Position numbers and translations under genes: made by a program. A stretch of 64,000 bases of DNA, from positions 120,515 to 184,514 of the forward strand of contig CABPZE010000003.1 of the NCBI GenBank assembly GCA_902461815.1, given 5' to 3'. The notes below the pieces were generated by a model that was given only the letters and a program-made list of their open reading frames with translations, searched no databases and was not told the DNA's origin. Of the stretch, positions 7,223-15,833 are shown one piece after another; positions within the stretch are counted from its first letter, which is position 1, and each line of letters begins with the position of its first letter. The DNA comes from CAG-390 sp003523225 (GTDB lineage Bacteria > Bacillota > Clostridia > Oscillospirales > CAG-272).

Positions 7223-8140
7223 TCACTCAGCCTCATCCAACTGATCCTCCAATACCGTGACCTTTACCGATTTTATCTCCGCATCGGTGCGCTGAAGCTC
7301 TGCAAAAAGCAGCCACGCCGCCATATCGCAGGTTCCCACCTCCGGCATTTCCGAGCCTACCTGCACTGTAAGTATGCCGTCCGAAAGCTTCGCTCCGGAC
7401 ACGTAAAACCGTTCCGACCCGCTGCCGGAGGTCACCGTGACCACCGCAAGCATATGAGAGGAAAAAAAGTCGGCGTCATATTCCGAAAGCAGCGTTTTTT
7501 CGTCCTCCGCGTCAAGCCCGTCTCCGTCCGGAGATACCGACTGTCCGAGAATAAAGCCTGAAAGCTCCGCCGGGGTGCGTATGATCACCGCCCTGTTATC
7601 TTCAATGCTCTCAGACCAGCCGATTCTTACGTCTCTGTACCCGGTGAACAGCTGTCCGGAAAGTCGGTAGAGATAATATTTCACGCCGTCGCGGACGGCT
7701 ATCGCGGTGGCGTCCCCCTTGACGGCATAAAATGGAGTTCCCGGCTTGTGTCTGAAAGCACACCCCTCGGCACGCGAACCCTCTGACTGATTCCACTTTT
7801 CCCACTCCTTCCCGGTGAAGGAGGATGGGGGATTAAATGTGACCTCTCCGAGCTTTTTGCCTATCCTGAATATGCTTACCGTAGTTTCTCCCCAATCTCC
7901 GTAATAGGTCTGCCCGCCGTGGCTGACAAAATCCGTCCAATCGACGCATACCATTTTCTGAAGCTCTGACGTCTCCTTTACCCCGGCGTCCGTGCCGTCA
8001 CCCGTGACGTCACCCGTGCCGTAAACGGCCGGCAAATTCTGCGGCTTTGAGCATGAAAACGCCGACACTGCAAACAGCAGTACCGCCGCAAGCGCGGCAA
8101 AACGCACCGGAATACCAAACCTGCTTTTTTTCATTTTCAT
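7223..8140 (-). CDS. Secreted lipoprotein of unknown function, possible PrcB-like C-terminus
   Basis: I do not recognise a specific family for the whole protein. The start at 8140 is chosen because GGGAGG lies eight bases upstream and because it gives a clean signal peptide (KMKKSRFGIPVRFAALAAVLLFAVSAFSC in outline: Lys-rich, hydrophobic core, lipobox SAFSC), with the lipidated Cys near residue 28. About 305 residues in total. The last ~100 residues, from a hydrophobic MLAVVTVTSGSGSERF strand to a terminal KSVKVTV strand, look like the small beta domain of PrcB-type proteins, but this match is weak. It lies 113 bases downstream of spoIIR on the same strand, so co-expression during sporulation is possible but unproven. 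Confidence 0.6.
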   Translation of the reverse strand: MKMKKSRFGIPVRFAALAAVLLFAVSAFSCSKPQNLPAVYGTGDVTGDGTDAGVKETSELQKMVCVDWTDFVSHGGQTYYGDWGETTVSIFRIGKKLGEVTFNPPSSFTGKEWEKWNQSEGSRAEGCAFRHKPGTPFYAVKGDATAIAVRDGVKYYLYRLSGQLFTGYRDVRIGWSESIEDNRAVIIRTPAELSGFILGQSVSPDGDGLDAEDEKTLLSEYDADFFSSHMLAVVTVTSGSGSERFYVSGAKLSDGILTVQVGSEMPEVGTCDMAAWLLFAELQRTDAEIKSVKVTVLEDQLDEAE

Positions 8141-8253
8141 ATCATTGACCTCCCGCTCATACGGTTTTATAAATAATAACGCACGGGAAGCCGAAAAGTT
8201 CCGCAAAAAACGGGATCGGCACGGATTTTCTCCGAACCGACCCCTCACGGATA

Positions 8254-8961
8254 TTATTTTTTTGCAAACAGCTCGCCGATAAGCTCAAGTATCTTGAACC
8301 GCACCTTATACTTCGGCGTGTCCGTCTCTGTTATCGTGCGGTACTGCTCCGGAGTAAATCCTGCGGCGATATAGTCCTCGTCCGGCGCATCCCCTTTATC
8401 TGCCTTGGCACAGCTTTCATGCTTTGACGCGCTGCGCTTTGCCGCCGAAAGACAGAGCGAGGGAAAAAGCACGCACCACCAGTTCCTGCCCTCGCCGTCA
8501 CCAAGCACTACGCGCAGAGATGTATATCTTCCGGCGGGCAGACTTATACCGTCATAATCGCGGGTGGGGTAATATTCCTCGCCAAGAGTTATATTGACTC
8601 CGTAATCTGCCCCGCGGAGAGAAAGCGCCTCACGGGCGACCGAGAGCAGACATTCCCTGCCCGCGTCCGCAGCGCTGACCGCATCCTCAAGGCTCGAGCA
8701 TCCGGCAAACAGGTCGGGAATGACCTCCAGCAGCGCATCGCGCACCGACAGCTTTATTGACTGATCGGTATCGGAATCGGAGGCGGCGATAACGTGCAGG
8801 CGCAAAACCTTGCGGTATATCTCCGCCTCGCCGTGAACGGGCAGGCAGGGCAGCAGCAAAAATACTGTAAGCGAAGCAGCAAAAAGCGCAATACATACGC
8901 GGCGGAGCTTTCTTCTGGCACAGAGCTTTCCCTCCGCGCAGTTGATATAAGTGTTTTTCAT
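8254..8961 (-). CDS. spoIIR: Stage II sporulation protein R
   Basis: SpoIIR is made in the forespore and secreted into the intermembrane space, where it triggers SpoIIGA to activate pro-sigma-E in the mother cell. The 235-residue protein has one N-terminal membrane/signal segment (about residues 21-45, CIALFAASLTVFLLLPCLP). The family core follows: LRLHVIAASDSDTDQ with the conserved HVIA.S.S..DQ pattern, then VRDALLEVIP, then GEEYYPTRDYDGISLPAGRY, and NWWCVLFPSLC. The ATG at 8961 is preferred over an upstream frame extension because GAGGT sits eight bases before it. Its presence is direct evidence for an endospore former. A lipoprotein gene follows on the same strand. Confidence 0.93.
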   Translation of the reverse strand: MKNTYINCAEGKLCARRKLRRVCIALFAASLTVFLLLPCLPVHGEAEIYRKVLRLHVIAASDSDTDQSIKLSVRDALLEVIPDLFAGCSSLEDAVSAADAGRECLLSVAREALSLRGADYGVNITLGEEYYPTRDYDGISLPAGRYTSLRVVLGDGEGRNWWCVLFPSLCLSAAKRSASKHESCAKADKGDAPDEDYIAAGFTPEQYRTITETDTPKYKVRFKILELIGELFAKK

Positions 8962-9128
8962 CCGGTGCGACCTCATTTGCGGTAAATACCGCGTATTAAA
9001 AGTAATATGTAATATGCAGTCGCTCCGCCGTATCAATTCAGTATTTGCCCACACGGCGGGTCTTATTCATCCCGAATGCAATTTTTTATTTTTTCTCACG
9101 CCGCGCGGCGTATCTTCCCGCCCAATTA

Positions 9129-9175
9129 TTTTACCCGTCCCGACGCCGGAAAAACCGTGATCGGAACGGGTAAAA
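9129..9175 (-). terminator. Long hairpin between spoIIR and the phosphodiesterase gene
   Basis: A 15-bp stem with one G-U pair (9129-9143 with 9161-9175) lies 70 bases past the phosphodiesterase stop on the minus strand. The A/T end of the stem replaces a separate T-tract, so it may terminate weakly in either direction. The remaining bases up to 9246 show no gene. Confidence 0.4.
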
Positions 9176-9246
9176 CCAAGGTATTTATTGTTTGTTTTTC
9201 ATAAAAATATATCTCCACTCCGCCTGCGAGCGGAAAACAGCCGCGT

Positions 9247-10578
9247 TTATTTCAGTATCTCCTCAATGGCGCTGCCCTGCGCTTCGGGAAGCTCAATACC
9301 GAGCAGGCGCGCGTATGTCGGCGCTTCGTCCACGAGTCTGCGCGAGTCAAGCGACACGCCCCCGCGTATGTGCGGTCCCTTGGCGCAGAAGACGGGCTGC
9401 GGTCCTTTTTCGGGCAGATATCCGTGAGTGGCGTGACCGAAACGGAAATCACTTAGGTCAAGCGGAGCTATCAGAGAGCCGCGGCAGCTGTCCGAAAAAG
9501 ATGTATAGCCGTCGCTTTCAAGGCAGAAGGCAAACCCGCCGTCAAGATGCTCGCGCCCGACGGTCTCCTCGCGCGTCAGGACCTCCGAAAAGCCGTAGAT
9601 CCCCTCGTCCCTCATGCGGCAAAGCTCGCGGTAAAGGTAATCGTAGGTCTCGCGGTCATCGGGATCGTGCAGATAGACCAGCGAGGACATGGCGTTTGAG
9701 CGGCAGTACGCCTTCCATTCGGTCACTCTGCCCTTTTCGTCGGCACTGAGAAGACCGAGCCTTGAAAGGAGCAGATTGGGTTTTATCGTGCGTTTGATAT
9801 CAAGCTGACCGTGATCGCTGACAAGGAAGAAATCGGTGTTTTCAAGCTCCCCTATCGCCTCAAGCGAGCGCCCAAGGTCGCCTATCGCCTCATCCACTCG
9901 CACGAGCTCCGGATAAAGCCAGTCGCCGAACACGCCGTTTTTATGCCGCCCGTCGTCGATATTTCCGTTGTGAACAAATGTGACCTCCGGGCGGAAGCGG
10001 CGTATTATGTCACAGCAGCATTTAAGCAGGAAATCGTCAACCGCGGGATGAATACAGAAATTCTTACGCCCCGTCATAACATACGAGGGAGGCAGAAGCC
10101 CCCGGTTAGCCTCGATTATGTCAAGCACCTCAGGGCTTGAGCCTGCGCGCTCAAAGGAGGAGCGCAGCGTGTCGTCGGGGCGCGGCATCCAGTATTCGTC
10201 GATAAGCCAGTCGATATCCGGGTGCTTTCCCGTTACCGGCCAGAAGACCGACGCGGTGGTGTACCCCGCGCGGTGCGCGGCGGTGAAAATATCGGTGACG
10301 CGGATAACGTCGGAGAACCAAAGCCAGCTGTCCTCCTTGCTGTCAAGCGAGAAGGAATAGTTGCTGTTGACCCCGGTCTTTTCCGGATAGCAGCCCGTCG
10401 CCATCGTAACGTGCGCGGGATAGGTCACAGACGGATATATCGACCGTATTTTCTTCACCTCAGCACCTCCGCCGAGATATTTTTTGAAGTTCGGCAGGGT
10501 CTTAAGATATTCAATATCCTCGGACACCAGCGCGTCCACCGAAAATACCAGAATACGCTTTTTCTCGGTTGATTTCAT
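9247..10578 (-). CDS. Alkaline-phosphatase-fold phosphodiesterase/nucleotide pyrophosphatase
   Basis: The 443-residue cytosolic protein belongs to the type I phosphodiesterase/ectonucleotide pyrophosphatase group. It opens with the metal-binding aspartate in ILVFSVDAL. The nucleophile threonine region is IYPSVTYPAHVTMATGCYPEKTGV, where the catalytic Thr follows YPSV. Later metal ligands are in FLVSDHGQLD (near residue 255) and FGHATHGYLPEKGP (near 395). No signal peptide is present, unlike secreted ENPP-type enzymes, so an intracellular nucleotide or phosphodiester substrate is likely. It is divergent from the LacI regulator, which may control it. The exact substrate is not readable. Confidence 0.82.
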   Translation of the reverse strand: MKSTEKKRILVFSVDALVSEDIEYLKTLPNFKKYLGGGAEVKKIRSIYPSVTYPAHVTMATGCYPEKTGVNSNYSFSLDSKEDSWLWFSDVIRVTDIFTAAHRAGYTTASVFWPVTGKHPDIDWLIDEYWMPRPDDTLRSSFERAGSSPEVLDIIEANRGLLPPSYVMTGRKNFCIHPAVDDFLLKCCCDIIRRFRPEVTFVHNGNIDDGRHKNGVFGDWLYPELVRVDEAIGDLGRSLEAIGELENTDFFLVSDHGQLDIKRTIKPNLLLSRLGLLSADEKGRVTEWKAYCRSNAMSSLVYLHDPDDRETYDYLYRELCRMRDEGIYGFSEVLTREETVGREHLDGGFAFCLESDGYTSFSDSCRGSLIAPLDLSDFRFGHATHGYLPEKGPQPVFCAKGPHIRGGVSLDSRRLVDEAPTYARLLGIELPEAQGSAIEEILK

Positions 10579-10609
10579 TTTGAAGATCCTTTCATAACGG
10601 AATTACATA

Positions 10610-10638
10610 TTGATTTTGCAGTAATTTCATGATAAAAT
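10610..10638 (+). promoter_or_regulatory. Promoter of the LacI-family regulator
   Basis: -35 TTGATT, 17 bases, -10 TAAAAT. It lies in the 89-bp divergent space between the phosphodiesterase gene and lacI-like gene, 30 bases before the ATG. Confidence 0.6.
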
Positions 10639-10667
10639 ATCTGTAATAACACAAATGGGAGCAAAAG

Positions 10668-11681
10668 ATGAGTCTTACAATGTCAGAGCTTGCCGCAAGG
10701 ATCGGCGTTTCGACAGCCACGATATCCCGTGTGCTGAACAACGACAAAAGCGTAAGCGAGGAAACGCGTAGTAAGGTGCTTGCGGCAATGCACGAGGCGG
10801 GCTACAAAAAGCGCCCTCGGCGCTCGTCGGCAAGCTCGCGCAACGACCGCACCGTCATGATAATAGTGGCACAGCTTCACAACCCGATAACGCTCGGCTT
10901 TATCGACGGCATCCGCCGCCGCCTTGCCGCCGAGGGAATGCACACCGTCATTACGCTGAGTGATTACAGCCCGAACACCGAGTGCGAAATGCTCTCATAC
11001 GCCGCGCGCGGCGGCTTTTCGGGCATATTCATGCTCAATACGGTCGAGTGCTCAAGACTGCTTTGCCTTCTTGATAGCATCCGCACTCCCGTTATCTTCG
11101 TCAACCGCTATCCCGCCACGCGGGACAGCGACGTGGTAACGGTGGATAACTACCGCTCGGGCTATCTTGCCACCGAATATCTTATCGAACGCGGACACAG
11201 AAGGATCGCCCATATAGCCGGACCGCGCACCTCAATGACCTGCCGCGACCGTCAGCGCGGCTTTGAGGACGCAATGCGCTCCGCCGGACTTCCGCTGACG
11301 CCCGGATGCGTCTTTTACGGCGACCGTAGCTACAAAAGCGGCTGCGAATGCGGGGAGCTTATCGGCAAGCTGCCGCCCGAGCGGCGCTTCACTGCGGTCT
11401 TTTCGGCGACCGGAGTGATGGCGGCGGGGATGGTGGACAGCCTCCGTGCGCACGGCGTGCGGGTACCGGAGGACGTTTCCGTCATCTGCAACGACGATTA
11501 CAGCCGGGATTATATGCCCTGCCCCATTGATTTCACCACCTACGAGCAGGATCCCAAGGTGATGGGAGAGACGGCGGCGGAGCTTATGCTCGAGCGCGCC
11601 GCAGATCCCGACAAGCCGGTGCGCCGCATAGTCTTTCCTCCGGTGCTCATCGAGCGCGACAGCGTGATAAGACTCGGATAA
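10668..11681 (+). CDS. LacI-family transcriptional regulator
   Basis: The 337-residue protein begins with a classic LacI helix-turn-helix and hinge (LAARIGVSTATISRVLNND, then a TRSKVLAAMHEAGY segment). The periplasmic-binding-protein-like effector domain runs from about residue 60 to the end, with family landmarks VIFVNRYPA, VDNYRSGYLATEYLIERGHRRIAHI and VICNDDYSRDYMPCPIDFTTYEQDP. It presumably binds a sugar or sugar-derived effector. The divergently transcribed phosphodiesterase is the nearest candidate target, but no clear LacI-type palindrome stands out between them. GGGAG lies six bases before the ATG. A shared bidirectional terminator follows. Confidence 0.9.
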   Translation: MSLTMSELAARIGVSTATISRVLNNDKSVSEETRSKVLAAMHEAGYKKRPRRSSASSRNDRTVMIIVAQLHNPITLGFIDGIRRRLAAEGMHTVITLSDYSPNTECEMLSYAARGGFSGIFMLNTVECSRLLCLLDSIRTPVIFVNRYPATRDSDVVTVDNYRSGYLATEYLIERGHRRIAHIAGPRTSMTCRDRQRGFEDAMRSAGLPLTPGCVFYGDRSYKSGCECGELIGKLPPERRFTAVFSATGVMAAGMVDSLRAHGVRVPEDVSVICNDDYSRDYMPCPIDFTTYEQDPKVMGETAAELMLERAADPDKPVRRIVFPPVLIERDSVIRLG

Positions 11682-11698
11682 CATTCAAATATAAACAC

Positions 11699-11736
11699 AC
11701 GGACCGGTCCGGAAAAATGCCGGTCCGTTTTTTATT
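11699..11736. terminator. Bidirectional terminator between the LacI gene and the dehydrogenase operon
   Basis: Stem acggaccgg/ccggtccgt (11699-11707 with 11720-11728), followed on the plus strand by ttttttatttctttt. It ends the LacI transcript and, from the other side, the long minus-strand operon. Confidence 0.85.
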
Positions 11737-11740
11737 TCTT

Positions 11741-12502
11741 TTATTTCATATAAAGTCCGCCGTTGACGTCGATAACATCTCCGGTTATGTAAGAGGAAAG
11801 GTCAGAGGCAAGGAAAAGCACGGCGTTTGCTATGTCGTCCGGCGTTCCGAAGCGTCCGAGCGGGATCGTGAGCTTCGGGTCGTCCTTGGGATCGGTCAGC
11901 CATGAAAGCCCCTTTGCCATTGCGGTCAGCGTTCTGCCGGGACAGACGCAGTTTGAAGTGATGTTGTACTGTCCGCCCGAGAGTGCAAAGCACTTTGACA
12001 TATTCAGTACCGCCGCCTTTGCGGAGCTGTAAGCGCAGGAGGAGGAGCGTCCGCCGCGCTCTCCCGCCATAGAGGAGATATGAACGAGCTTTCCGTAGTT
12101 CTGCTCCTTCATTATCTCATAAACCGCCTGCGTGCAGAAGAAAACGCTCTTGATGTCCAGCGTCTGCATCCTGTCCCAGTCCTCAAGCGTTATCTCGTCC
12201 ACCCGCGCGGTTCCGGTTATTCCGGCGTTGTTCACCCAGATATCGATTCGCCCGAAAACGTCGCGCAGACTGAAAATATTTTCGCGCAGACGGTCAAAAT
12301 CGGTCACGTCAAGACGGCGGAACTCAGCGCGCGCGCCGCTTTCGCGTACCGACGCGGCGACCGCCTCCCCCTTTTCGGAGTTGATATCGGTAATGATAAC
12401 GTCAGCTCCGAATTCCGCAAGGCGGCGGGCTATTGCCTCGCCTATGCCCTGACCCGCGCCGGTAACTACAGCGACGCGCCCTTCAAGCAGATTTTTGTTC
12501 AT
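11741..12502 (-). CDS. Short-chain dehydrogenase/reductase
   Basis: The 253-residue SDR carries the nucleotide-binding TGAGQGIGEA motif near residue 12, NNAG near 90, the catalytic Ser region HISSMAG near 140, YSSAKAA (Tyr-x-x-x-Lys) near 155, and the terminal GDVIDVNGG. Asp in ITDIN after the second beta strand suggests preference for NAD(H). The ATG at 12502 is chosen over an upstream GTG because AAAGGA precedes it. It is the last of six genes in the dehydrogenase-complex operon, 23 bases after the phosphatase gene. In that setting a diacetyl/acetoin or related keto reductase is an attractive guess, but the sequence alone fits many sugar or keto-acid reductases. Confidence 0.85.
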   Translation of the reverse strand: MNKNLLEGRVAVVTGAGQGIGEAIARRLAEFGADVIITDINSEKGEAVAASVRESGARAEFRRLDVTDFDRLRENIFSLRDVFGRIDIWVNNAGITGTARVDEITLEDWDRMQTLDIKSVFFCTQAVYEIMKEQNYGKLVHISSMAGERGGRSSSCAYSSAKAAVLNMSKCFALSGGQYNITSNCVCPGRTLTAMAKGLSWLTDPKDDPKLTIPLGRFGTPDDIANAVLFLASDLSSYITGDVIDVNGGLYMK

Positions 12503-12525
12503 AGTCACAGTCCTTTCCGATTTTT

Positions 12526-13254
12526 TCACAGGGCTTTGAAGCCCTCAAAGTAATGTTCACCCTCAACGTCAGCGACGGTGTATTTCGCCGTAAACGAGGT
12601 GTTGTGTATCCCGGCGATCTTTACGTTGGGATTTTTAAGCTCCGGCGGCAGATGCGAGTCGTCCGCCCAACGGAGCACGCGGAAGCTGCCGTCACGCTCT
12701 GTCTGCATTCTGGTTATCGAGGTGTTTTCAAGCCGCACCATTTGCCATACGTCCCGTATCGGAACCGAAAGCAGACGCGCCATTATAAGCTGAATGGTCA
12801 GCATATGGGATACCACCGCCACGGAATGACCGTCCTCGGCGGTCGCTATGCGGCAAAACGCCCTGACGGCGCGTTCCTGGACTTCCCGGAAGGTCTCGCC
12901 GCCCTCCATGTGAAGCAGGTCGGGGCGATGCTCCCAAAGCTCAAGCTGTCCCGGCCAGCGGGCTTCTATCTCGTCCTTTCCAAGCCCTTCCCAGCTGCCG
13001 CAGTGTATCTCGCAAAGACCCTTGTCGGTAACCACCGGAATATCCCGCCCTGCGCGCACCCGCTCCGCCGTCATCATAGTACGCTGATACGGGCTTGAAT
13101 AAATGCGGTCAAGCCGGATCTGCGACATAGGCGCGCGCAGTGTCTCCGCCTGCGCAATGCCGCGGTCGTTAAGGGGCTGGTCGGTACTGCCGACGAATTT
13201 ATAAAGCCGGTTGTTTTCGGTCTCGCCGTGCCTGATAATATATATCTCGGTCAT
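12526..13254 (-). CDS. Histidine phosphatase (phosphoglycerate-mutase-like) family protein
   Basis: The 242-residue protein starts with IIRHGETENN, where the histidine is phosphorylated. A second catalytic histidine is in VAVVSHMLTIQL near residue 150, and an acidic partner in EIHCGSWEG near 83. This is the broad-specificity phosphatase/CobC-PhoE-like branch; a cofactor-dependent glycolytic mutase would be longer through its insert. About 45 extra C-terminal residues (from HLPPELKNPN) form a short tail. It lies one base after the E3 gene stop, with its ribosome site inside that gene's end, so it is translationally coupled to the 2-oxoacid dehydrogenase operon. Its link to that pathway is unclear. 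Confidence 0.85.
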   Translation of the reverse strand: MTEIYIIRHGETENNRLYKFVGSTDQPLNDRGIAQAETLRAPMSQIRLDRIYSSPYQRTMMTAERVRAGRDIPVVTDKGLCEIHCGSWEGLGKDEIEARWPGQLELWEHRPDLLHMEGGETFREVQERAVRAFCRIATAEDGHSVAVVSHMLTIQLIMARLLSVPIRDVWQMVRLENTSITRMQTERDGSFRVLRWADDSHLPPELKNPNVKIAGIHNTSFTAKYTVADVEGEHYFEGFKAL

Positions 13255-13255
13255 C

Positions 13256-14629
13256 TCATGCTCCTCCCGCCGCCAGCACCGCTTCCTTCAGCGTCTCGGA
13301 TAAGGTCGGGTGCGCGACTATGGTGTTTTTCCAGTCCTTTGCGGTCATTCCCTGCTTTACGGCAAGGGTCGCCGCCGCTATTATCTCATATGCGCCAGCG
13401 CCGACCGCCCAGAATCCGATAAGCCGGGTGCTTTTTTTGTCGGTCACGGCAAAGGCGCAGCCGCTCTCACCCTCGGCAAGAGCCATACCGTTTGCCGCGT
13501 AGTCGGCTCTGCCCACCGAAACTTCAACACCGCGCTCCGCCGCCTGCGCGGGACTAAGCCCCACTGCCGCAAGCGCGGGTGAGCAGTATACACAGCGGGG
13601 CAGCACAGAAATATCGACGGGCGCGGCGCTCTCCCCCTCAAGGATCGCGCGCACCGCCGCCTCCGCCTCGGCATATGCCGCGTGAGCCAGCATCATTCCG
13701 CCGGTAACATCCCCTATGGCATACACGTGCCGGAGCGAGGTGCGCATATTCGCGTCGACCGCAATTCCGCCGCGGTTCAAAGCAAGCCCCAGCTTATCCG
13801 CGTCAATACCGGAAAGGCGCGGGCGACGACCGACAGCAGTTAGCACCGCATCGGCTTCAAGCACTCCCGCCGAGGTACAGACCCGAAGCGGCGCGCAGGC
13901 ATCCTGCGTTTTTTCGACTCTTTCCACCCGCGACGAGCAGACGAATTTCATTCCGCGAGCCTCAAGCCCGCGCCGCACTCTTGACGCCGCCTCCGGCAGC
14001 TCGCCCGTAAGAATATCGGGCAGTGCCTCAATTACCGTTACCTGCGAACCGAATGAAAGGTACGCCGAGCCAAGCTCAAGACCTATCACTCCGCCGCCTA
14101 TCACCGCAAGCCGCCGAGGAAGTCTTCCGCCGGAGGTAAGCGCGTTGGGAGTGAGCGCCGAGGTGCTGTCATGGCAAAGCTCCGCTCCCGGAAACGGCGG
14201 GCAGAAGGGGGACGAGCCGGTCGCGATAATAATGTCGGACGCGCGGTATTCTCCCTCTCCGTCGCTGACGCGAAGCCCCTCATGCAGTTCGGCGCGACGG
14301 CTTATCACCTCAACTCCCGCAGAGCGGAGCATACCCTCAACGCCGCCGCGCAGTCGGTCGGTGACTGCGTCCCTGCCGCGGACTATCGCCCGCATTGAAT
14401 ATTCCCCCGCGCCCCGCAGTATCCCCTCACCGGTCAGCACGCGTATGCGGTCGAGAGCTGCCGCCTTGTCAAGCAGATATTTGGTCGGAATGCACCCGAC
14501 GTTAAGGCAGGTGCCGCCGAGGCGGTCGGCTTCAAACAGGCACACCCGTTTACCAGCGCGGGCAAGCGCGCAAGCCGCGGTGTAGCCGCCGGGACCGCCG
14601 CCCAGCACTATTACATCATATTCTTTCAT
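13256..14629 (-). CDS. lpdA: Dihydrolipoyl dehydrogenase (E3)
   Basis: E3 reoxidises the dihydrolipoyl group of E2 and passes electrons through FAD to NAD+. The 457-residue protein shows the FAD dinucleotide motif GGGPGGYTAA at residues 10-19, the redox disulfide GGTCLNVGCIPTK near 37-49, the NAD-binding GGGVIGLELG near 178, the second FAD motif YAIGDVTGG near 305, and the C-terminal His-Glu pair AHPTLSE near 443. All catalytic residues are present. It follows the E2 gene by 27 bases within the dehydrogenase operon, and a phosphatase gene follows almost without gap. Confidence 0.95.
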   Translation of the reverse strand: MKEYDVIVLGGGPGGYTAACALARAGKRVCLFEADRLGGTCLNVGCIPTKYLLDKAAALDRIRVLTGEGILRGAGEYSMRAIVRGRDAVTDRLRGGVEGMLRSAGVEVISRRAELHEGLRVSDGEGEYRASDIIIATGSSPFCPPFPGAELCHDSTSALTPNALTSGGRLPRRLAVIGGGVIGLELGSAYLSFGSQVTVIEALPDILTGELPEAASRVRRGLEARGMKFVCSSRVERVEKTQDACAPLRVCTSAGVLEADAVLTAVGRRPRLSGIDADKLGLALNRGGIAVDANMRTSLRHVYAIGDVTGGMMLAHAAYAEAEAAVRAILEGESAAPVDISVLPRCVYCSPALAAVGLSPAQAAERGVEVSVGRADYAANGMALAEGESGCAFAVTDKKSTRLIGFWAVGAGAYEIIAAATLAVKQGMTAKDWKNTIVAHPTLSETLKEAVLAAGGA

Positions 14630-14656
14630 TTTATAATATTCTTTCTGCCTTGCCGC

Positions 14657-15814
14657 TCAGATCAGCAAAAGCGCGGGAGCTTCAAGGCGTTCGCGCAGAT
14701 CCTTCATAAGTGAAGCTCCGCTGCGCGGCTCCCATACCCGCACGTCAAACACGGCGCTGACAGTCAGCCTGCCGTCCGCAACCGCCACACCGTAAGCCGA
14801 GGTCTCGGGTATGCGCAGAGGCGGGGTGAAGCCGTCAACTCCGTATGGCACAGCGTCAAAAACGGTAAACGCCGCTCCGTCCGCAGAGGAAAGGTCGCCT
14901 CCCGCAATTGCGGCGGCGTTTTTCTCACACGCGGCGGAAAGGGCTGAAAGCCCCATCCTGTCGGCGTCCCTGACCGCGGCGGAGACCGTCCCGTTGTCTC
15001 CGCTTACGGCAAGCCCCGCCGCGGCGGTGTCCGATAGCTTAAGCGTTCCGTCTGAATATACTGCGCGAAGCAGCGGGTATCTTGACGCGAGCCGGGCAAG
15101 AGCCAGCATTACAAGCTGTGCCGGTGTGGCTGACGCCGCGCCGCAAAGCATCCCGGCGGTTCCGTAATCTGCCGAAACGGTGATACCGAATACCGGAACT
15201 GCCGTCGAACGCTCCCAGCGGCGCGCAAGGGAATCACGCATACGTCCGGTGGGGATCGTGTCCGCGTCGTTCGCGGCGCTTCCCGCAGCCGGTGCGGGAG
15301 CTGACTTTTTCATCTCCTCAGCCGCAGCGCGGACGTCCGCCGCCTTAATAAAGCTGCCGTTTGAGGGACTTACCGAGTCAAGCGGCACGCCAAGCTCCCC
15401 GGCAAGCTTTTTTGCGTTTGGCATGGCGGGCGCTCCGACAGCACGGGATGCCATGACCTTTTGCACTTCATTTGCGCTCGCGCTCTCCGCCGCGGGCATC
15501 ACCGGGACGAAATCGTCCTCCTGTGCGGGCGCGGCACTTGCTTCCGCCGTCTTTTCGTCCGGCTTATCCATATCCGCCGCGTCGCCTATGGCAAGCAAGG
15601 GAGTCCCCGCGTCCACCTTATCAAATTCGCTCACATATATTTCGGTAACGAACCCGCGTGCAAAGCTCTCGATTGGAAGCACTGCCTTGTCGGTCTCGAC
15701 CTCCATAAGCACGTCCCCTTTGCGCACGGCATCGCCCCTTGACACACATATCCTTGTCACGGTCGCCACATCGGTGGTCTGACCGGCAGAGGGCATTACA
15801 ACTTTCTTTACCAT
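14657..15814 (-). CDS. Dihydrolipoamide acyltransferase-like E2 subunit with altered catalytic motif
   Basis: Domain order is standard. A single N-terminal lipoyl domain (about residues 1-78) has the modified lysine in VETDKAVL (Lys43). An acidic linker follows, then a small E1/E3-binding domain (about 115-155, ASRAVGAPAMPNAKKLAGELG) and an acyltransferase-like domain (about 185-385). That last domain keeps fold landmarks such as AAFTVFDAVPYGVDGFTPP. The active-site block normally reading DHRVxDG reads DVRVWEP at residues 357-363, so the catalytic His and the Asp-Gly are gone. The frame is intact to a normal C-terminus. Either the transfer reaction differs, or this subunit mainly carries lipoate and holds the complex together. 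It lies 19 bases after the E1-beta gene. Confidence 0.85.
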   Translation of the reverse strand: MVKKVVMPSAGQTTDVATVTRICVSRGDAVRKGDVLMEVETDKAVLPIESFARGFVTEIYVSEFDKVDAGTPLLAIGDAADMDKPDEKTAEASAAPAQEDDFVPVMPAAESASANEVQKVMASRAVGAPAMPNAKKLAGELGVPLDSVSPSNGSFIKAADVRAAAEEMKKSAPAPAAGSAANDADTIPTGRMRDSLARRWERSTAVPVFGITVSADYGTAGMLCGAASATPAQLVMLALARLASRYPLLRAVYSDGTLKLSDTAAAGLAVSGDNGTVSAAVRDADRMGLSALSAACEKNAAAIAGGDLSSADGAAFTVFDAVPYGVDGFTPPLRIPETSAYGVAVADGRLTVSAVFDVRVWEPRSGASLMKDLRERLEAPALLLI

Positions 15815-15833
15815 GTCTTATCCTCACAAGCGT

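Noticed and set aside
14657..15814. A frameshift explaining the altered E2 active site
   Set aside because: The sequence before and after the motif aligns in frame with E2 proteins, and the C-terminus is normal, so substitution rather than frameshift is the simplest reading.
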